Source of the DNA: Paludibacteraceae bacterium
GTDB taxonomy: Bacteria; Bacteroidota; Bacteroidia; Bacteroidales; Paludibacteraceae
Length of the DNA stretch: 64,000 bases
Assembly: GCA_017517845.1 (NCBI GenBank)
Contig: JAFWXW010000038.1
Location: 1-64,000, forward strand
Reading direction: 5' to 3'
Under the pieces are notes generated by a model. The model was not told the origin of the DNA. It saw only the letters and a list, made by a program, of their open reading frames with translations, and did not search any database. A program made the position numbers and the translations under genes. Within the stretch, counting starts at the first letter, position 1; each line of letters starts with the position of its first letter. Of the stretch, positions 18,619 to 26,207 are shown one piece after another.

Positions 18619-19515
18619 TTATTTATTGTTTTTATTTCTCGGGTGATATGATAATATGGCGTCTCTAAGATATGTCATATCTATATGAGTGTAAATTTCT
18701 GTGGTTAGAATACTTTCGTGACCAAGTAATTCCTGAATTACCCTTAAATCTGCTCCTCCTTCTAATAAATGAGTAGCAAAACTATGCCGGAGGGTATGTG
18801 GGCTTATCACTGTTTTTATCCCTGCATTGAGTGCAGCTTTTTTTATAATATCAAATACCGCTTGACGGGAGAGATGAGACCCACGTTGATTAAGAAACAA
18901 AAAATCTCCTTCTTCTGGTTTAATATCCCATAGGTTTCTATCTAGCATATATTGAAAAATTTCTTTCAATGCGGTTTCTGAAATAGGGACTAAACGCTGT
19001 TTACTACCCTTACCGAAGACTTGAATAAATTTTTCTTCAGTGTAAATATTGGATATCTTGAGATTGATAAGTTCTGACACACGCAACCCACAACTATATA
19101 GAGTTTCTATAATAGCTCTATTTCTATTGCCATCTGGTTTTGATAAATCAATAGTAGATTTCAGTAGGTCAATTTCTTCTACAGAAAGAACAGAAGGAAG
19201 ATGCCTAGAGAGTTTTGGCATTTCTAGAAGCTGAGTTGGGTCATCATTTATAATGTCTTCTGATAGTAGATATGTGTAAAATGACTTTACTCCAGAGATA
19301 ATTCTGGCCTGCGAAGTAGCAGAGATTCCTAAATCATTTAAAAACACTAGAAACGACTGAAAATCTGAGAGTTTAGCCTCTTTGTAATCAATATTTCTTT
19401 CTGAGAAATAGGTTAAAAGTTTCTGAACATCGAAATTATATGATTTCAGAGTATTATCCGAAAGTGACCTTTCTAATAATAAATATGCTCTGAAACCATC
19501 TAATATCTTTTTCAT
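18619..19515 (-). CDS. xerD: Tyrosine recombinase XerD
   Basis: The 298-residue protein has an N-terminal SAM-like core-binding domain (RAYLLLERSLSDNTLKSYNFDV) and a C-terminal catalytic domain. The catalytic set is complete: R in CGLRVSEL, K in GKGSKQRLVP, HTLRHSFATHLL, the LGHES histidine and Y in TEIYTHI. Length and the lack of any nearby phage or transposon genes point to the housekeeping chromosome-dimer resolvase, not a mobile integrase. The start overlaps the acyltransferase stop by 4 nt. Confidence 0.93.
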   Translation of the reverse strand: MKKILDGFRAYLLLERSLSDNTLKSYNFDVQKLLTYFSERNIDYKEAKLSDFQSFLVFLNDLGISATSQARIISGVKSFYTYLLSEDIINDDPTQLLEMPKLSRHLPSVLSVEEIDLLKSTIDLSKPDGNRNRAIIETLYSCGLRVSELINLKISNIYTEEKFIQVFGKGSKQRLVPISETALKEIFQYMLDRNLWDIKPEEGDFLFLNQRGSHLSRQAVFDIIKKAALNAGIKTVISPHTLRHSFATHLLEGGADLRVIQELLGHESILTTEIYTHIDMTYLRDAILSYHPRNKNNK

Positions 19516-20660
19516 TTTTTCAATGCGATTTCTTGATTTAACACAGGATTTGCATACATGGTATAAATCATGTGTCTTAGGAATGGGAAATCTGGATTTG
19601 GTATATCTACTTTATTCAACTGTTTATCTACATAACTAATAAATTTCTCTTCATCTTTTTGAGTATATTTATCTGAGAATTTATTGGAGTTTGTTAATAA
19701 ATCTGCTGCAACATAGTTGTTTGGATAAAGTATATAGTTGGCATGAATTCTCTTATCTATTTCTGCTGTCAATAGACTAACTTGCTCATTTTTGGTAAGT
19801 TCATTCCATTCTTCTGGTGCCACAATTGGATCACAAACATTGTATGAAACTCTACCTTTGGGGGCTATAAGACCAGTTTGCATACTCAAAAGGTCGTCCA
19901 TTGGAGATTTCTTATATTGTGGATTATCACGTTTTAACTGAAACTCTTTTGCCTTTAAGAAATCACAAGCATCATACTCATAATTTATCGCTATCGGAGT
20001 GATATTGAGTTCATTAACACTTTCTACAAAAGATAATTTGCTACTCATATTTAGCATCTTGATGATAGAAGATTGGGTAACATCATTGGAATCTTTTGCT
20101 CTACCCTCTCTCTGTGCCAACCAAACTGCATCTTTTCTTTCTGTAATTACATAACGAATGTATTCTGAAAGATTTTTTGAAATTAATAATTGTTCTTTTA
20201 TAGAACCATTTCTGCGAACAATAAAACTTTTGTTTAGCTTTACTGCATGCTCTATCCATGGTTGGATTAATAGATTATTTCCTATGCCTATTTGTGAAGT
20301 ATTAAACCCTTTGAGATATAGGTGAATATTCAAAAATGCAGAATCTAACACTATATCTCTGTGATTTGTTAAATAAAGAGCACCTTTTTCTTTGTTTATT
20401 TTTTCTGAACCATTCAATGTAACACTAGTACAAGTTTTGTGCTCTATCGCCATAAGAACAGGGATAATAACTATTCGTTGAAAATCATCTATAGTTTTCA
20501 TCTCTGGCAATGTGCGTAAGAAATATTCTGCATAATCTTCTCCTAAAACATAAGCCAATATTTTCTTAATCTCTGGACGAGCAAAAATCTGTGAAATTAC
20601 AAATGATGCTTCTGCATCTGAATAGCAACGAATCTCATTAAATCTTTCTGGATAGTTCAT
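19512..20660 (-). CDS. PlsC-like 1-acylglycerol-3-phosphate acyltransferase family protein
   Basis: The 382-residue protein carries an NHRDIVLDSAFLN motif (about 99-111), a variant of the acyltransferase HX4D box, followed by a FIVRRNG stretch and an LAQREGRAKDSND block equivalent to the EGT/EGR region. This form is conserved in Bacteroidota and annotated as an acyltransferase. The exact substrate is not known. The spacing of the histidine and aspartates differs from the textbook box. It shares a transcript with xerD, which it overlaps by 4 nt. A TAACTTTG -7 box lies at 20685-20678 on the minus strand without a clear -33. Confidence 0.8.
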   Translation of the reverse strand: MNYPERFNEIRCYSDAEASFVISQIFARPEIKKILAYVLGEDYAEYFLRTLPEMKTIDDFQRIVIIPVLMAIEHKTCTSVTLNGSEKINKEKGALYLTNHRDIVLDSAFLNIHLYLKGFNTSQIGIGNNLLIQPWIEHAVKLNKSFIVRRNGSIKEQLLISKNLSEYIRYVITERKDAVWLAQREGRAKDSNDVTQSSIIKMLNMSSKLSFVESVNELNITPIAINYEYDACDFLKAKEFQLKRDNPQYKKSPMDDLLSMQTGLIAPKGRVSYNVCDPIVAPEEWNELTKNEQVSLLTAEIDKRIHANYILYPNNYVAADLLTNSNKFSDKYTQKDEEKFISYVDKQLNKVDIPNPDFPFLRHMIYTMYANPVLNQEIALKK

Positions 20661-20754
20661 AATTACAACATTTTTTACAAAGTTAGTAAATTAACTTTAT
20701 TTAATGAAGTGTTAATGATAAGTTTTTTATAATTTAGCATAAAATTATTTGGTT

Positions 20755-21213
20755 ATGTATTTGGAAATAGAAAGAAAATTTTTGGTTAGTGGTTTTAACA
20801 CAGAAGGACTACGTTTTAAAAAGATGAAACAAGCATATCTTTCTAATGAAGGTTGCACTCTGAGGGTAAGAATAGCAGATGACAAGGCGTTTATTACTAT
20901 CAAGGGTAAAACTAGTGGTATTTCTAGGGCTGAGTTTGAATATGAAGTTCCTATAGAGGATGCTAATGCGATGATGAATTTAGCTATTTATCCTCCTATA
21001 ATTAAGACTAGATATTATGCAGAAGTGGGCGGAAAAACTTGGGAAGTAGATATTTTTGAGGGTGAGAATGAGGGATTAATTATGGCAGAAATAGAGTTAA
21101 GTTCTGAAAATGAAGAATTTATATTGCCCGAGTGGGCTATAGAAGAAGTAACTGGGGATAAACGTTATTATAATGCCTATTTGGCAAAAAAACCGTATAA
21201 AAAATGGGAATGA
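20755..21213 (+). CDS. CYTH domain protein (triphosphate-binding)
   Basis: The ATG at 20755 is chosen over a TTG two codons upstream. The protein starts MYLEIERKFLV, containing the ExExK signature of the CYTH fold, and continues with acidic and basic strands (LRVRIADDKAFITIKG, TRYYAEVGGKTWEVDIFEG, LIMAEIELSSENEEF) lining a triphosphate tunnel. At 152 residues it is a stand-alone CYTH protein, like inorganic triphosphatases of other bacteria. The substrate is not provable here. Its stop codon lies inside the shared terminator with the convergent lipoprotein gene. Confidence 0.88.
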   Translation: MYLEIERKFLVSGFNTEGLRFKKMKQAYLSNEGCTLRVRIADDKAFITIKGKTSGISRAEFEYEVPIEDANAMMNLAIYPPIIKTRYYAEVGGKTWEVDIFEGENEGLIMAEIELSSENEEFILPEWAIEEVTGDKRYYNAYLAKKPYKKWE

Positions 21214-21234
21214 ATCTAAATTCAATCCCATTTT
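21201..21234. terminator. Bidirectional terminator
   Basis: Arms AAAATGGGA-A-TGAAT (21201-21215) and ATTCA-A-TCCCATTTT (21220-21234) enclose a CTAA loop. T-rich tails lie on both strands. It sits between the convergent CYTH and lipoprotein genes and contains the CYTH stop codon (TGA, 21211-21213). Confidence 0.8.
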
Positions 21235-21258
21235 ACTATATTGTCTTTTTATAAAGAA

Positions 21259-21546
21259 TCAGTATCTACCAAAGTCTATTTCGCATTCGTCATTACTTTG
21301 TTTCTTAATGCTCTTAACTTCTGCTCTAAAACCTAGAATATCAATAACACCTTTGTCTAAAAGGTCATTTTTCTGAGCTATAGTCATTGCCATATCAGTA
21401 TCACCTTCTTGTTTTAAACCTTGAAGGTCTGTATATGTATATTTCACTTCCCAACAATAATTATTTGGATCATTCTCATCTTCACATGAGGTGAATGCTA
21501 AAACCATAGAAACACCTGCTAATAACATTAATAATACCTTTTTCAT
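21259..21546 (-). CDS. Small hypothetical lipoprotein
   Basis: I do not recognise this 95-residue protein. It has a lipoprotein signal (MKKVLLMLLAGVSMVLAFTSC, lipobox cysteine at 21) followed by E-D-E-N-D, so it is probably lipid-anchored and surface-exposed. The mature part is a short mixed domain (YCWEVKYTYTDLQGLKQEG...). It is single, facing CYTH, with tyrA 51 nt upstream on the same strand. Confidence 0.75.
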   Translation of the reverse strand: MKKVLLMLLAGVSMVLAFTSCEDENDPNNYCWEVKYTYTDLQGLKQEGDTDMAMTIAQKNDLLDKGVIDILGFRAEVKSIKKQSNDECEIDFGRY

Positions 21547-21597
21547 AACTGTAAAATTTAAAGTTCAACAATGCAAAGGTAAGACTTTTTTTCTCTT

Positions 21598-22371
21598 TTA
21601 CTCAATATTTTTTCTTAATTTTTTTAAATACTCTTGCAAAGATGCAGTATCTTTCTTTTCTATAAGAGCCAATAAATCTTTTAATTCCTTACGAATATTC
21701 TCTACTTGACCGCCTGTAAATGGGTTGAAAAGAATTTCTGTTAGCAGATAATCATCTTCTGAAAAAAGCCCACGGGCTATAGCCATGTGTTTTTTGAAGG
21801 TAGTACCTGGAGCGTCTTGATGTTTCATCACAGCTGCAAATACCATTGTTGAAACGAATGGAATAGAAAGCGAGTATGCTATAGTTTCGTCGTGTTCTAG
21901 AAATGTGTATTCAAATATGTTTAGATGAAGACTGCTGTATAGGTCTTTGAAAAACACCTTACCCATGTGGTCCGACTCAGAAATAATAATGGCATTCTGA
22001 GTACTTAGGTCTTCTAGATTGGCAAATGTAGGACCAAACATAGGGTGAGTAGATACATAACGCATACCACATTCTGCGTAAAACTCTGGTAGCCCTGTTT
22101 TTACTGATGCGATATCAGAAATTATGCAGTTTTTGGGTAAATATGGAAGAACTGCATTAAAGGCATCTATGGTATGATTTAGTGATACACAGTTGATTAA
22201 GAGTTCTGGTTCAAACTCTTTTATTTCTTCGTATGTGGTCATACGATATGTGTTAAACACAAAGCGAAGGTTCTTTGGATTTACATCAAAGAGAGCCACT
22301 TCGTGCTGCATACACAATACATCTGTCAAAAATGTGCCCATTTTACCGGCACCGAGGATTAATATTTTCAT
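21598..22371 (-). CDS. tyrA: Prephenate dehydrogenase
   Basis: The enzyme oxidises prephenate to 4-hydroxyphenylpyruvate for tyrosine. The 257-residue protein starts with a Rossmann motif (ILILGAGKMGTFL) and has the TyrA blocks ISDIASVKTG and STHPMFGPTF (catalytic histidine region). It is the last gene of the aromatic operon pheA - DAHP synthase/CM - aminotransferase - tyrA, but the 190-bp repeat A fills the whole gap before it. An array of AGTTAGG units (CCTAACT on the coding strand) ends 3 nt before its ATG, where a translation initiation region should be. Confidence 0.94.
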   Translation of the reverse strand: MKILILGAGKMGTFLTDVLCMQHEVALFDVNPKNLRFVFNTYRMTTYEEIKEFEPELLINCVSLNHTIDAFNAVLPYLPKNCIISDIASVKTGLPEFYAECGMRYVSTHPMFGPTFANLEDLSTQNAIIISESDHMGKVFFKDLYSSLHLNIFEYTFLEHDETIAYSLSIPFVSTMVFAAVMKHQDAPGTTFKKHMAIARGLFSEDDYLLTEILFNPFTGGQVENIRKELKDLLALIEKKDTASLQEYLKKLRKNIE

Positions 22372-22561
22372 ATTAGTTAGGAGTGAGGAGTTAGGAGTTA
22401 GGAATTGCTGCGCAAGTGAGAGCAGAACTAAGCTTGCTTAAGTTATGTCGAATGTTGCGATTAAGTGAGAGCAGAAGCAAAGTTTACTTTGATTATGCCG
22501 AACGTGAGCAACTTCAGCGAAGCTAATACGTAGCCAGCAATCACGAGCGTAGCGAGTAATT
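22372..22561 (+). repeat. Intergenic repeat A, copy 2
   Basis: This copy occupies the complete gap between the tyrA start and the aminotransferase stop. It begins with four heptamers (AGTTAGG, AGTGAGG, AGTTAGG, AGTTAGG; 22375-22402) and continues with the same two palindrome-bearing units as the copy at 1725-1918, differing at about four positions. It lies in the opposite sense to the flanking operon. It lacks the second GCGAGTAATTAGGAGTT tail seen in copy 1. Confidence 0.85.
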
Positions 22562-23725
22562 TTATTTCATTATTAATCTAATTCTGTTTAATGCTTCTTT
22601 AAGTTTTTCTTCGGTGGCACAAAGGGAGATACGTATATATCGTGCTCCATTGCTGCCAAAAATAAATCCTGGAGTAATAAATACTCGTGCCTCATGCAAT
22701 ATTTTCTCTGTAAGTTGCTCTACATCATTTAGATGTGCTGGAATCTTACCCCAGACGAACATTCCTACTTGTTCTTTGTTGTAGGTACAACCTAGAATAT
22801 CCATAATTTGCTCTGCTACTGCACGACGTTTGCCATAAAGGTCTATATTCATAGCTTCGTGCCATGCCTCATCATTGTGAAGGGCGGCGGCTGCTGCCAA
22901 TTGCAGTGGGCGGAACATACCAGAATCTATATTGGACTTAACTTTTAAAATCCACTGAATGAATGTAGGATTTGCAGCAATCATACCAACACGCCAACCT
23001 GGCATATTGTGACTTTTACTCATAGAGTTAAATTCTATACAACAGTCTTTTGCCCCCTCTATTTGCATAATACTCAATGGTTTACGATTTAGTATTAGAC
23101 TATATGGATTGTCATTTACCACTACAATATTATGTTTATGAGCAAAATCTACCAGTTTTTGGTATAATTCCACACTAGCATTGGCTCCTGTTGGCATATT
23201 TGGATAATTTACCCACATTAGTTTCACGTCGGTCAAATCCATTTTTTCTAATGCCTCGAAATCTGGTTGCCAATTATCTTCTTCTTTTAGGTCGTAATAT
23301 ACCACCTCAGCCCCTAGAAGTGAACTTAGAGAAGAATATGTTGGGTAACCTGGGTTTGGAACTAAAACTTTTTCTCCTGGATTTACAAATGCCAATGTAA
23401 CATGAAGGATACCTTCTTTTGAACCTATAAGTGGCTGAATTTCTGTGGCTGGATTTAGTTCTACTCCATACCATTTTTTGTAAAAATCTGCAAAGCCCTG
23501 GCGTAATTCTGGAATACCTACGTATGGTTGATAACCATGCACATTTGGCATAGGAGCAGTTTCACAAAGTGTTTTTATGGTTTGCTGAGAAGGTGGCATA
23601 TCTGGACTACCAATGCCTAGACTAATGACATCTAAACCTTTGGCATTCATTTCTGCCACTTCCTTTAACTTGCGTGAGAAATAGTACTCTTGTACGGTTT
23701 CTAATCTTTTTGCTGGTGTTATCAC
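22562..23725 (-). CDS. Class I/II PLP aminotransferase (aromatic pathway)
   Basis: The 387-residue fold-type I aminotransferase has the PLP lysine in FNSMSKSHNMPGWRVG (about 230-245), NPGYPTYSSLSSLLGAE and the NYPNMPTGA motif. By sequence it is of the LL-diaminopimelate/aspartate aminotransferase-like group. Its place between DAHP synthase/chorismate mutase and tyrA suggests it transaminates phenylpyruvate and 4-hydroxyphenylpyruvate, an inference from context. It lies 15 nt after the DAHP synthase gene. The stop is followed at once by repeat A. Confidence 0.9.
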   Translation of the reverse strand: MITPAKRLETVQEYYFSRKLKEVAEMNAKGLDVISLGIGSPDMPPSQQTIKTLCETAPMPNVHGYQPYVGIPELRQGFADFYKKWYGVELNPATEIQPLIGSKEGILHVTLAFVNPGEKVLVPNPGYPTYSSLSSLLGAEVVYYDLKEEDNWQPDFEALEKMDLTDVKLMWVNYPNMPTGANASVELYQKLVDFAHKHNIVVVNDNPYSLILNRKPLSIMQIEGAKDCCIEFNSMSKSHNMPGWRVGMIAANPTFIQWILKVKSNIDSGMFRPLQLAAAAALHNDEAWHEAMNIDLYGKRRAVAEQIMDILGCTYNKEQVGMFVWGKIPAHLNDVEQLTEKILHEARVFITPGFIFGSNGARYIRISLCATEEKLKEALNRIRLIMK

Positions 23726-23740
23726 GACTTAATCTATTTT

Positions 23741-24802
23741 TTATTTAATAACTTCCATTTGAACACGTACAGACTCTTCGTGCACTGCTTCTAGATATTT
23801 ACGAATGAAATCTGCAGACATACCTAGGCGTTCGCCCATAATAATGCGTTTTTGCATAATTTCGTCATAACGTCCTGTTTGTAAGACTTGCATATTGTGT
23901 TCTTTTTTGAAAATACCTATTTCTTTGGATATACGCATACGTTTTGCCAATAACTCTAACAACTCATTGTCGGTAGAGTCTATTTGCTTACGCAATGTGG
24001 TTAAACTTTCTGTTTCATGTTTCATATCACGTATAATTAGTGTATCAATAACGTAATCTAGAATATCTGGGGTCAATTGTTGTGCTGCATCACTCCATGC
24101 TTTGTCTGGATTACAGTGTGATTCTATCATAAGTCCATCAAAACCTAGGTCCATTGCTTGTTGGCAAAGTGGAGCTATTAGTTCACGTTTTCCACCTATG
24201 TGTGAAGGGTCACAGATGATAGGTAAATTTGGATAACGACGGCGAAGTTCAATAGGAATATTCCATTGTGGTAGGTTACGATAGATTTTTTTATCATATG
24301 TACTGAAGCCACGGTGAATAGCACCTAGTTTGCGAATACCTGCATTATACAAACGTTCCATTGCTCCTATCCATAGTTCAATATCTGGATTTACTGGATT
24401 TTTTACCAATACTGGAACATCTACACCTTGTAGGGCATCTGCTATTTCTTGCATTGCGAATGGGTTGGCAGAGGTACGTGCTCCAATCCAAAGTATATCT
24501 ATACCATGTTTTAATGATTCTTCTATGTGTTTTGCAGTGGCTACTTCTGTTCCAACATACATTCCTGTTTCTGCTTTTACACGTTGCAACCATGGTAAAC
24601 CTTCTACTCCAACTCCTTCAAAACCTCCTGGTTTGGTACGTGGTTTCCAGATTCCTGCACGGAACACTGGTATTCCATTTTTTGAAAGTGCTAGAGCTGT
24701 GGTCATTACTTGTTCTTCTGTTTCTGCGCTACATGGTCCAGCTATTATCAAAGGACGGTCGGTACTCATACCTGGTAGCATAATTGGTTGTAAGTCTTTC
24801 AT
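23741..24802 (-). CDS. aroF: Bifunctional DAHP synthase / chorismate mutase
   Basis: The N-terminal domain (about 1-262) is a KdsA/AroG-type DAHP synthase that joins PEP and erythrose 4-phosphate (PLIIAGPCSAETEEQV, FRAGIWKPRTKPGGFEG, DPSHIGGKRELIAP). The C-terminal domain (about 265-353) is an AroQ-type chorismate mutase (LRKQIDSTDNELLELLAKR, ISKEIGIFKKEH). The fusion couples entry and branch-point steps, and in related fusions the mutase part serves feedback control. It follows pheA after an 80-bp gap that holds a perfect palindrome. A diverged internal fragment of the same gene lies at 36437-36550. Confidence 0.95.
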   Translation of the reverse strand: MKDLQPIMLPGMSTDRPLIIAGPCSAETEEQVMTTALALSKNGIPVFRAGIWKPRTKPGGFEGVGVEGLPWLQRVKAETGMYVGTEVATAKHIEESLKHGIDILWIGARTSANPFAMQEIADALQGVDVPVLVKNPVNPDIELWIGAMERLYNAGIRKLGAIHRGFSTYDKKIYRNLPQWNIPIELRRRYPNLPIICDPSHIGGKRELIAPLCQQAMDLGFDGLMIESHCNPDKAWSDAAQQLTPDILDYVIDTLIIRDMKHETESLTTLRKQIDSTDNELLELLAKRMRISKEIGIFKKEHNMQVLQTGRYDEIMQKRIIMGERLGMSADFIRKYLEAVHEESVRVQMEVIK

Positions 24803-24847
24803 ATTATTTTGTTTTTTTGTTTTTGTTTATAAAATTTATTTTTTTAC

Positions 24848-24867
24848 GGACAATGCACGCATTGTCC
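24848..24867. repeat. Perfect palindrome between pheA and the DAHP synthase gene
   Basis: GGACAATGC-AC-GCATTGTCC is a 9-bp inverted repeat with a 2-nt centre. No T-run follows on the minus strand, so it is a poor terminator inside the operon. It looks like a REP-type palindrome or an mRNA processing or stability hairpin. I see only one copy in this window. Confidence 0.5.
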
Positions 24868-24882
24868 CTACACTATCAATTT

Positions 24883-25716
24883 TTATTCCTTATAAGTTTC
24901 GTACTCGCCTAGGATACGTAGGTCTTTTGTGAATGGACGAATGGCATCCATGGCTTGTGAGTATGATAAATAATTAGAGAATGTTAGGTTAATATAAAAC
25001 TGATATTCCCATTCGCGACCTACTATTGGTAGCGATTGAATTTTGGTTAGATTTATATGATAAAACCATAGTACAGATAGCACTTTGGCTAGTGCTCCCT
25101 CGTCGTGAGGAAGGGTAAATACCACAGATGCTTTATCCACTGTTTTGTCTTTTAAGTAATCTTCTGCTGTCCATGGATCTGCTACCAAAAGGAAACGAGT
25201 AAAGTTTCTTTTGTTGGTTTCGATGCCTTCGGCTAAAATTTCTAGACCATAAATTTCTGCAGCCAATTTACTACAGATTGCAGCTTTGCCCATAATCTTA
25301 TTTTCTGAAATATATTTTGCACTAGCTGCTGTATCGTCTGCTTCCACAGCTTTTAGGTTGGGATATTTTGATAAGAAATCTTCGCATTGCATTAGTGCCA
25401 TAGGGTGTGAAAGCACTTCTGTGATATCTGAAATTTTCTGTCCTGGCATTGCCACCAAATTATGTTCTATACGAAGTTTTGTTTCGCCTAGAATACTCAT
25501 TCCGCTCTCCTTGAGCATATTGTGATTTGGAAGAAGGCTTCCTGCTATGGTGTTTTCTATTGCAACTGCACCCAAAATAGAATTATCTTTTTTGATGGTG
25601 GCAAATAGGTCTTTAAATGTATCACATGCTATAGTTTCTACCTCATCTTTAAAGAACTGACGTGCCGCGATATCATGGAAACAACCTGCGACCCCTTGAA
25701 TTGCTACTTTTTTCAT
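24883..25716 (-). CDS. pheA: Prephenate dehydratase
   Basis: The enzyme turns prephenate into phenylpyruvate for phenylalanine. The start MKKVAIQGVAGCFHD at 25716 is chosen because the upstream 11 in-frame codons lie in the attenuator terminator. The dehydratase domain (about 1-175) is followed by an ACT domain (about 190-270). The GALV-type site reads EGALAKVL, and the usual ESRP-type effector site reads I-Q-S-L-P, so Phe feedback may differ from the enterobacterial enzyme. It is the first gene of the aromatic operon and is preceded by a Phe/Tyr leader peptide and an attenuator. Confidence 0.95.
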   Translation of the reverse strand: MKKVAIQGVAGCFHDIAARQFFKDEVETIACDTFKDLFATIKKDNSILGAVAIENTIAGSLLPNHNMLKESGMSILGETKLRIEHNLVAMPGQKISDITEVLSHPMALMQCEDFLSKYPNLKAVEADDTAASAKYISENKIMGKAAICSKLAAEIYGLEILAEGIETNKRNFTRFLLVADPWTAEDYLKDKTVDKASVVFTLPHDEGALAKVLSVLWFYHINLTKIQSLPIVGREWEYQFYINLTFSNYLSYSQAMDAIRPFTKDLRILGEYETYKE

Positions 25717-25731
25717 AATGCCTATAAAATT

Positions 25732-25812
25732 AAAAAATCCCGCTCTCAACGAACGGGATTCAATATATTTGATTTATTATTTTCTTTCACTTACATACAT
25801 CAAAACCCGTTC
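25732..25812 (-). promoter_or_regulatory. pheA attenuator: competing antiterminator and terminator
   Basis: On the leader RNA, GAACGGG (25812-25806) begins with the last base of the leader peptide stop codon and can pair perfectly with CCCGTTC (25757-25751). The terminator uses AATCCCG (25760-25754) with CGGGATT (25742-25736) and a U-run (25737-25732). The two structures share CCCG, so they exclude each other. A ribosome at the leader stop covers GAACGGG and lets the terminator form. A ribosome stalled on Phe/Tyr codons upstream leaves it free for antitermination. TTACATAC in the leader can also pair with GTATGTAA downstream. Confidence 0.85.
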
Positions 25813-25865
25813 TACTTTGTGATAAAGTAAAAAAAGTAATAAAAGTATGTAAAAAAGTTTTTCAT
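25812..25865 (-). CDS. Phe/Tyr-rich leader peptide of the pheA operon
   Basis: The 17-residue peptide MKNFFTYFYYFFYFITK has 7 Phe and 4 Tyr, including runs FF, YFYYFFYF. It lies just upstream of pheA, starts about 17 nt after the predicted transcription start, and its stop codon overlaps the antiterminator strand. This is the layout of a ribosome-mediated amino-acid attenuator such as enterobacterial pheL, here sensing both products of the operon (Phe from PheA, Tyr from TyrA). The same peptide, with one substitution (N3R), is encoded at 36291-36344. Confidence 0.88.
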   Translation of the reverse strand: MKNFFTYFYYFFYFITK

Positions 25866-25887
25866 CTCTTGTGCTTTAAAAACGTTA

Positions 25888-25918
25888 CAAATGTACAGCA
25901 TTTTTTTATAAATGCAAG
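25888..25918 (-). promoter_or_regulatory. pheA operon promoter
   Basis: CTTG (minus, 25918-25915), 19 bp, then TACATTTG (25895-25888) fits the Bacteroidetes consensus. The predicted start is near 25882, 17 nt before the leader peptide ATG. Confidence 0.75.
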
Positions 25919-25962
25919 CGATTGGTCGATTTTTTTTGTTAAATTGTAGAAATAAAAACAAT

Positions 25963-26106
25963 TTATAGTTCTGATATTGCTGTATTGAGCCACTCAAAGC
26001 GGCGACTTAACCAGTTTTTCATGCTTTGGACCTCGTTTTGATATTTGCCTAGAATCTCATAGTTTGGCCAAGTATAGTTGTAAAGCTTTAATTCCCATTT
26101 TCTTAT
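25963..26106 (-). pseudogene. cotH remnant (last 47 codons)
   Basis: On the minus strand an open frame encodes 47 residues, including LYNYTWPNYEILGKYQNEV and WLSRRFEWLNTA, then a stop. It matches the C-terminus of the intact CotH protein at 34142-36169 (LYNYTWPNNEVLGSYQNEV, WLNRRFEWLKTA) at about two thirds or more of positions. No start or upstream part remains; an in-frame TGA sits at its 5' edge. It stands just upstream of the pheA promoter, exactly as the intact cotH stands upstream of the second leader copy. Confidence 0.85.
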
Positions 26107-26152
26107 TCACTATACCGATTTATTGTAAATATTTCGGTATAAATTTGCTCAT

Positions 26153-26193
26153 AAAAAAATGCTGATGAAAAGTTTGTTCTTCGTATCAGCATT
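26153..26193 (-). terminator. Terminator of the capsule operon
   Basis: Arms AATGCTGAT (26158-26166) and ATCAGCATT (26185-26193) form a 9-bp stem with an 18-nt loop, followed on the minus strand by seven T. It lies 14 nt after the stop codon of the last capsule gene, and so shields the pheA region. Confidence 0.85.
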
Positions 26194-26207
26194 GTTCGTT
26201 CATCAAT

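Noticed and set aside
18619..19515. Integrase of a mobile island
   Set aside because: The protein has the length and motifs of housekeeping XerD, and it is cotranscribed with a lipid acyltransferase. No attachment-site repeats, relaxase or phage genes are nearby.
24361..24932. Long open frames on the plus strand opposite the DAHP synthase gene
   Set aside because: They are antisense shadows of the conserved gene, with leucine- or serine-rich translations and no family likeness.
25812..25997. A 61-residue protein ending in the leader peptide
   Set aside because: Its upstream part runs through the promoter and intergenic DNA. Transcription starts near 25882, so only the last 17 codons, from the ATG at 25865, can be translated.
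26111..26141. Inverted repeat TATACCGA ... TCGGTATA downstream of the capsule operon, possibly related to the ATACCGACATTT arrays
   Set aside because: The shared core is only TATACCGA, and a proper terminator lies next to it. The link is too weak to claim.
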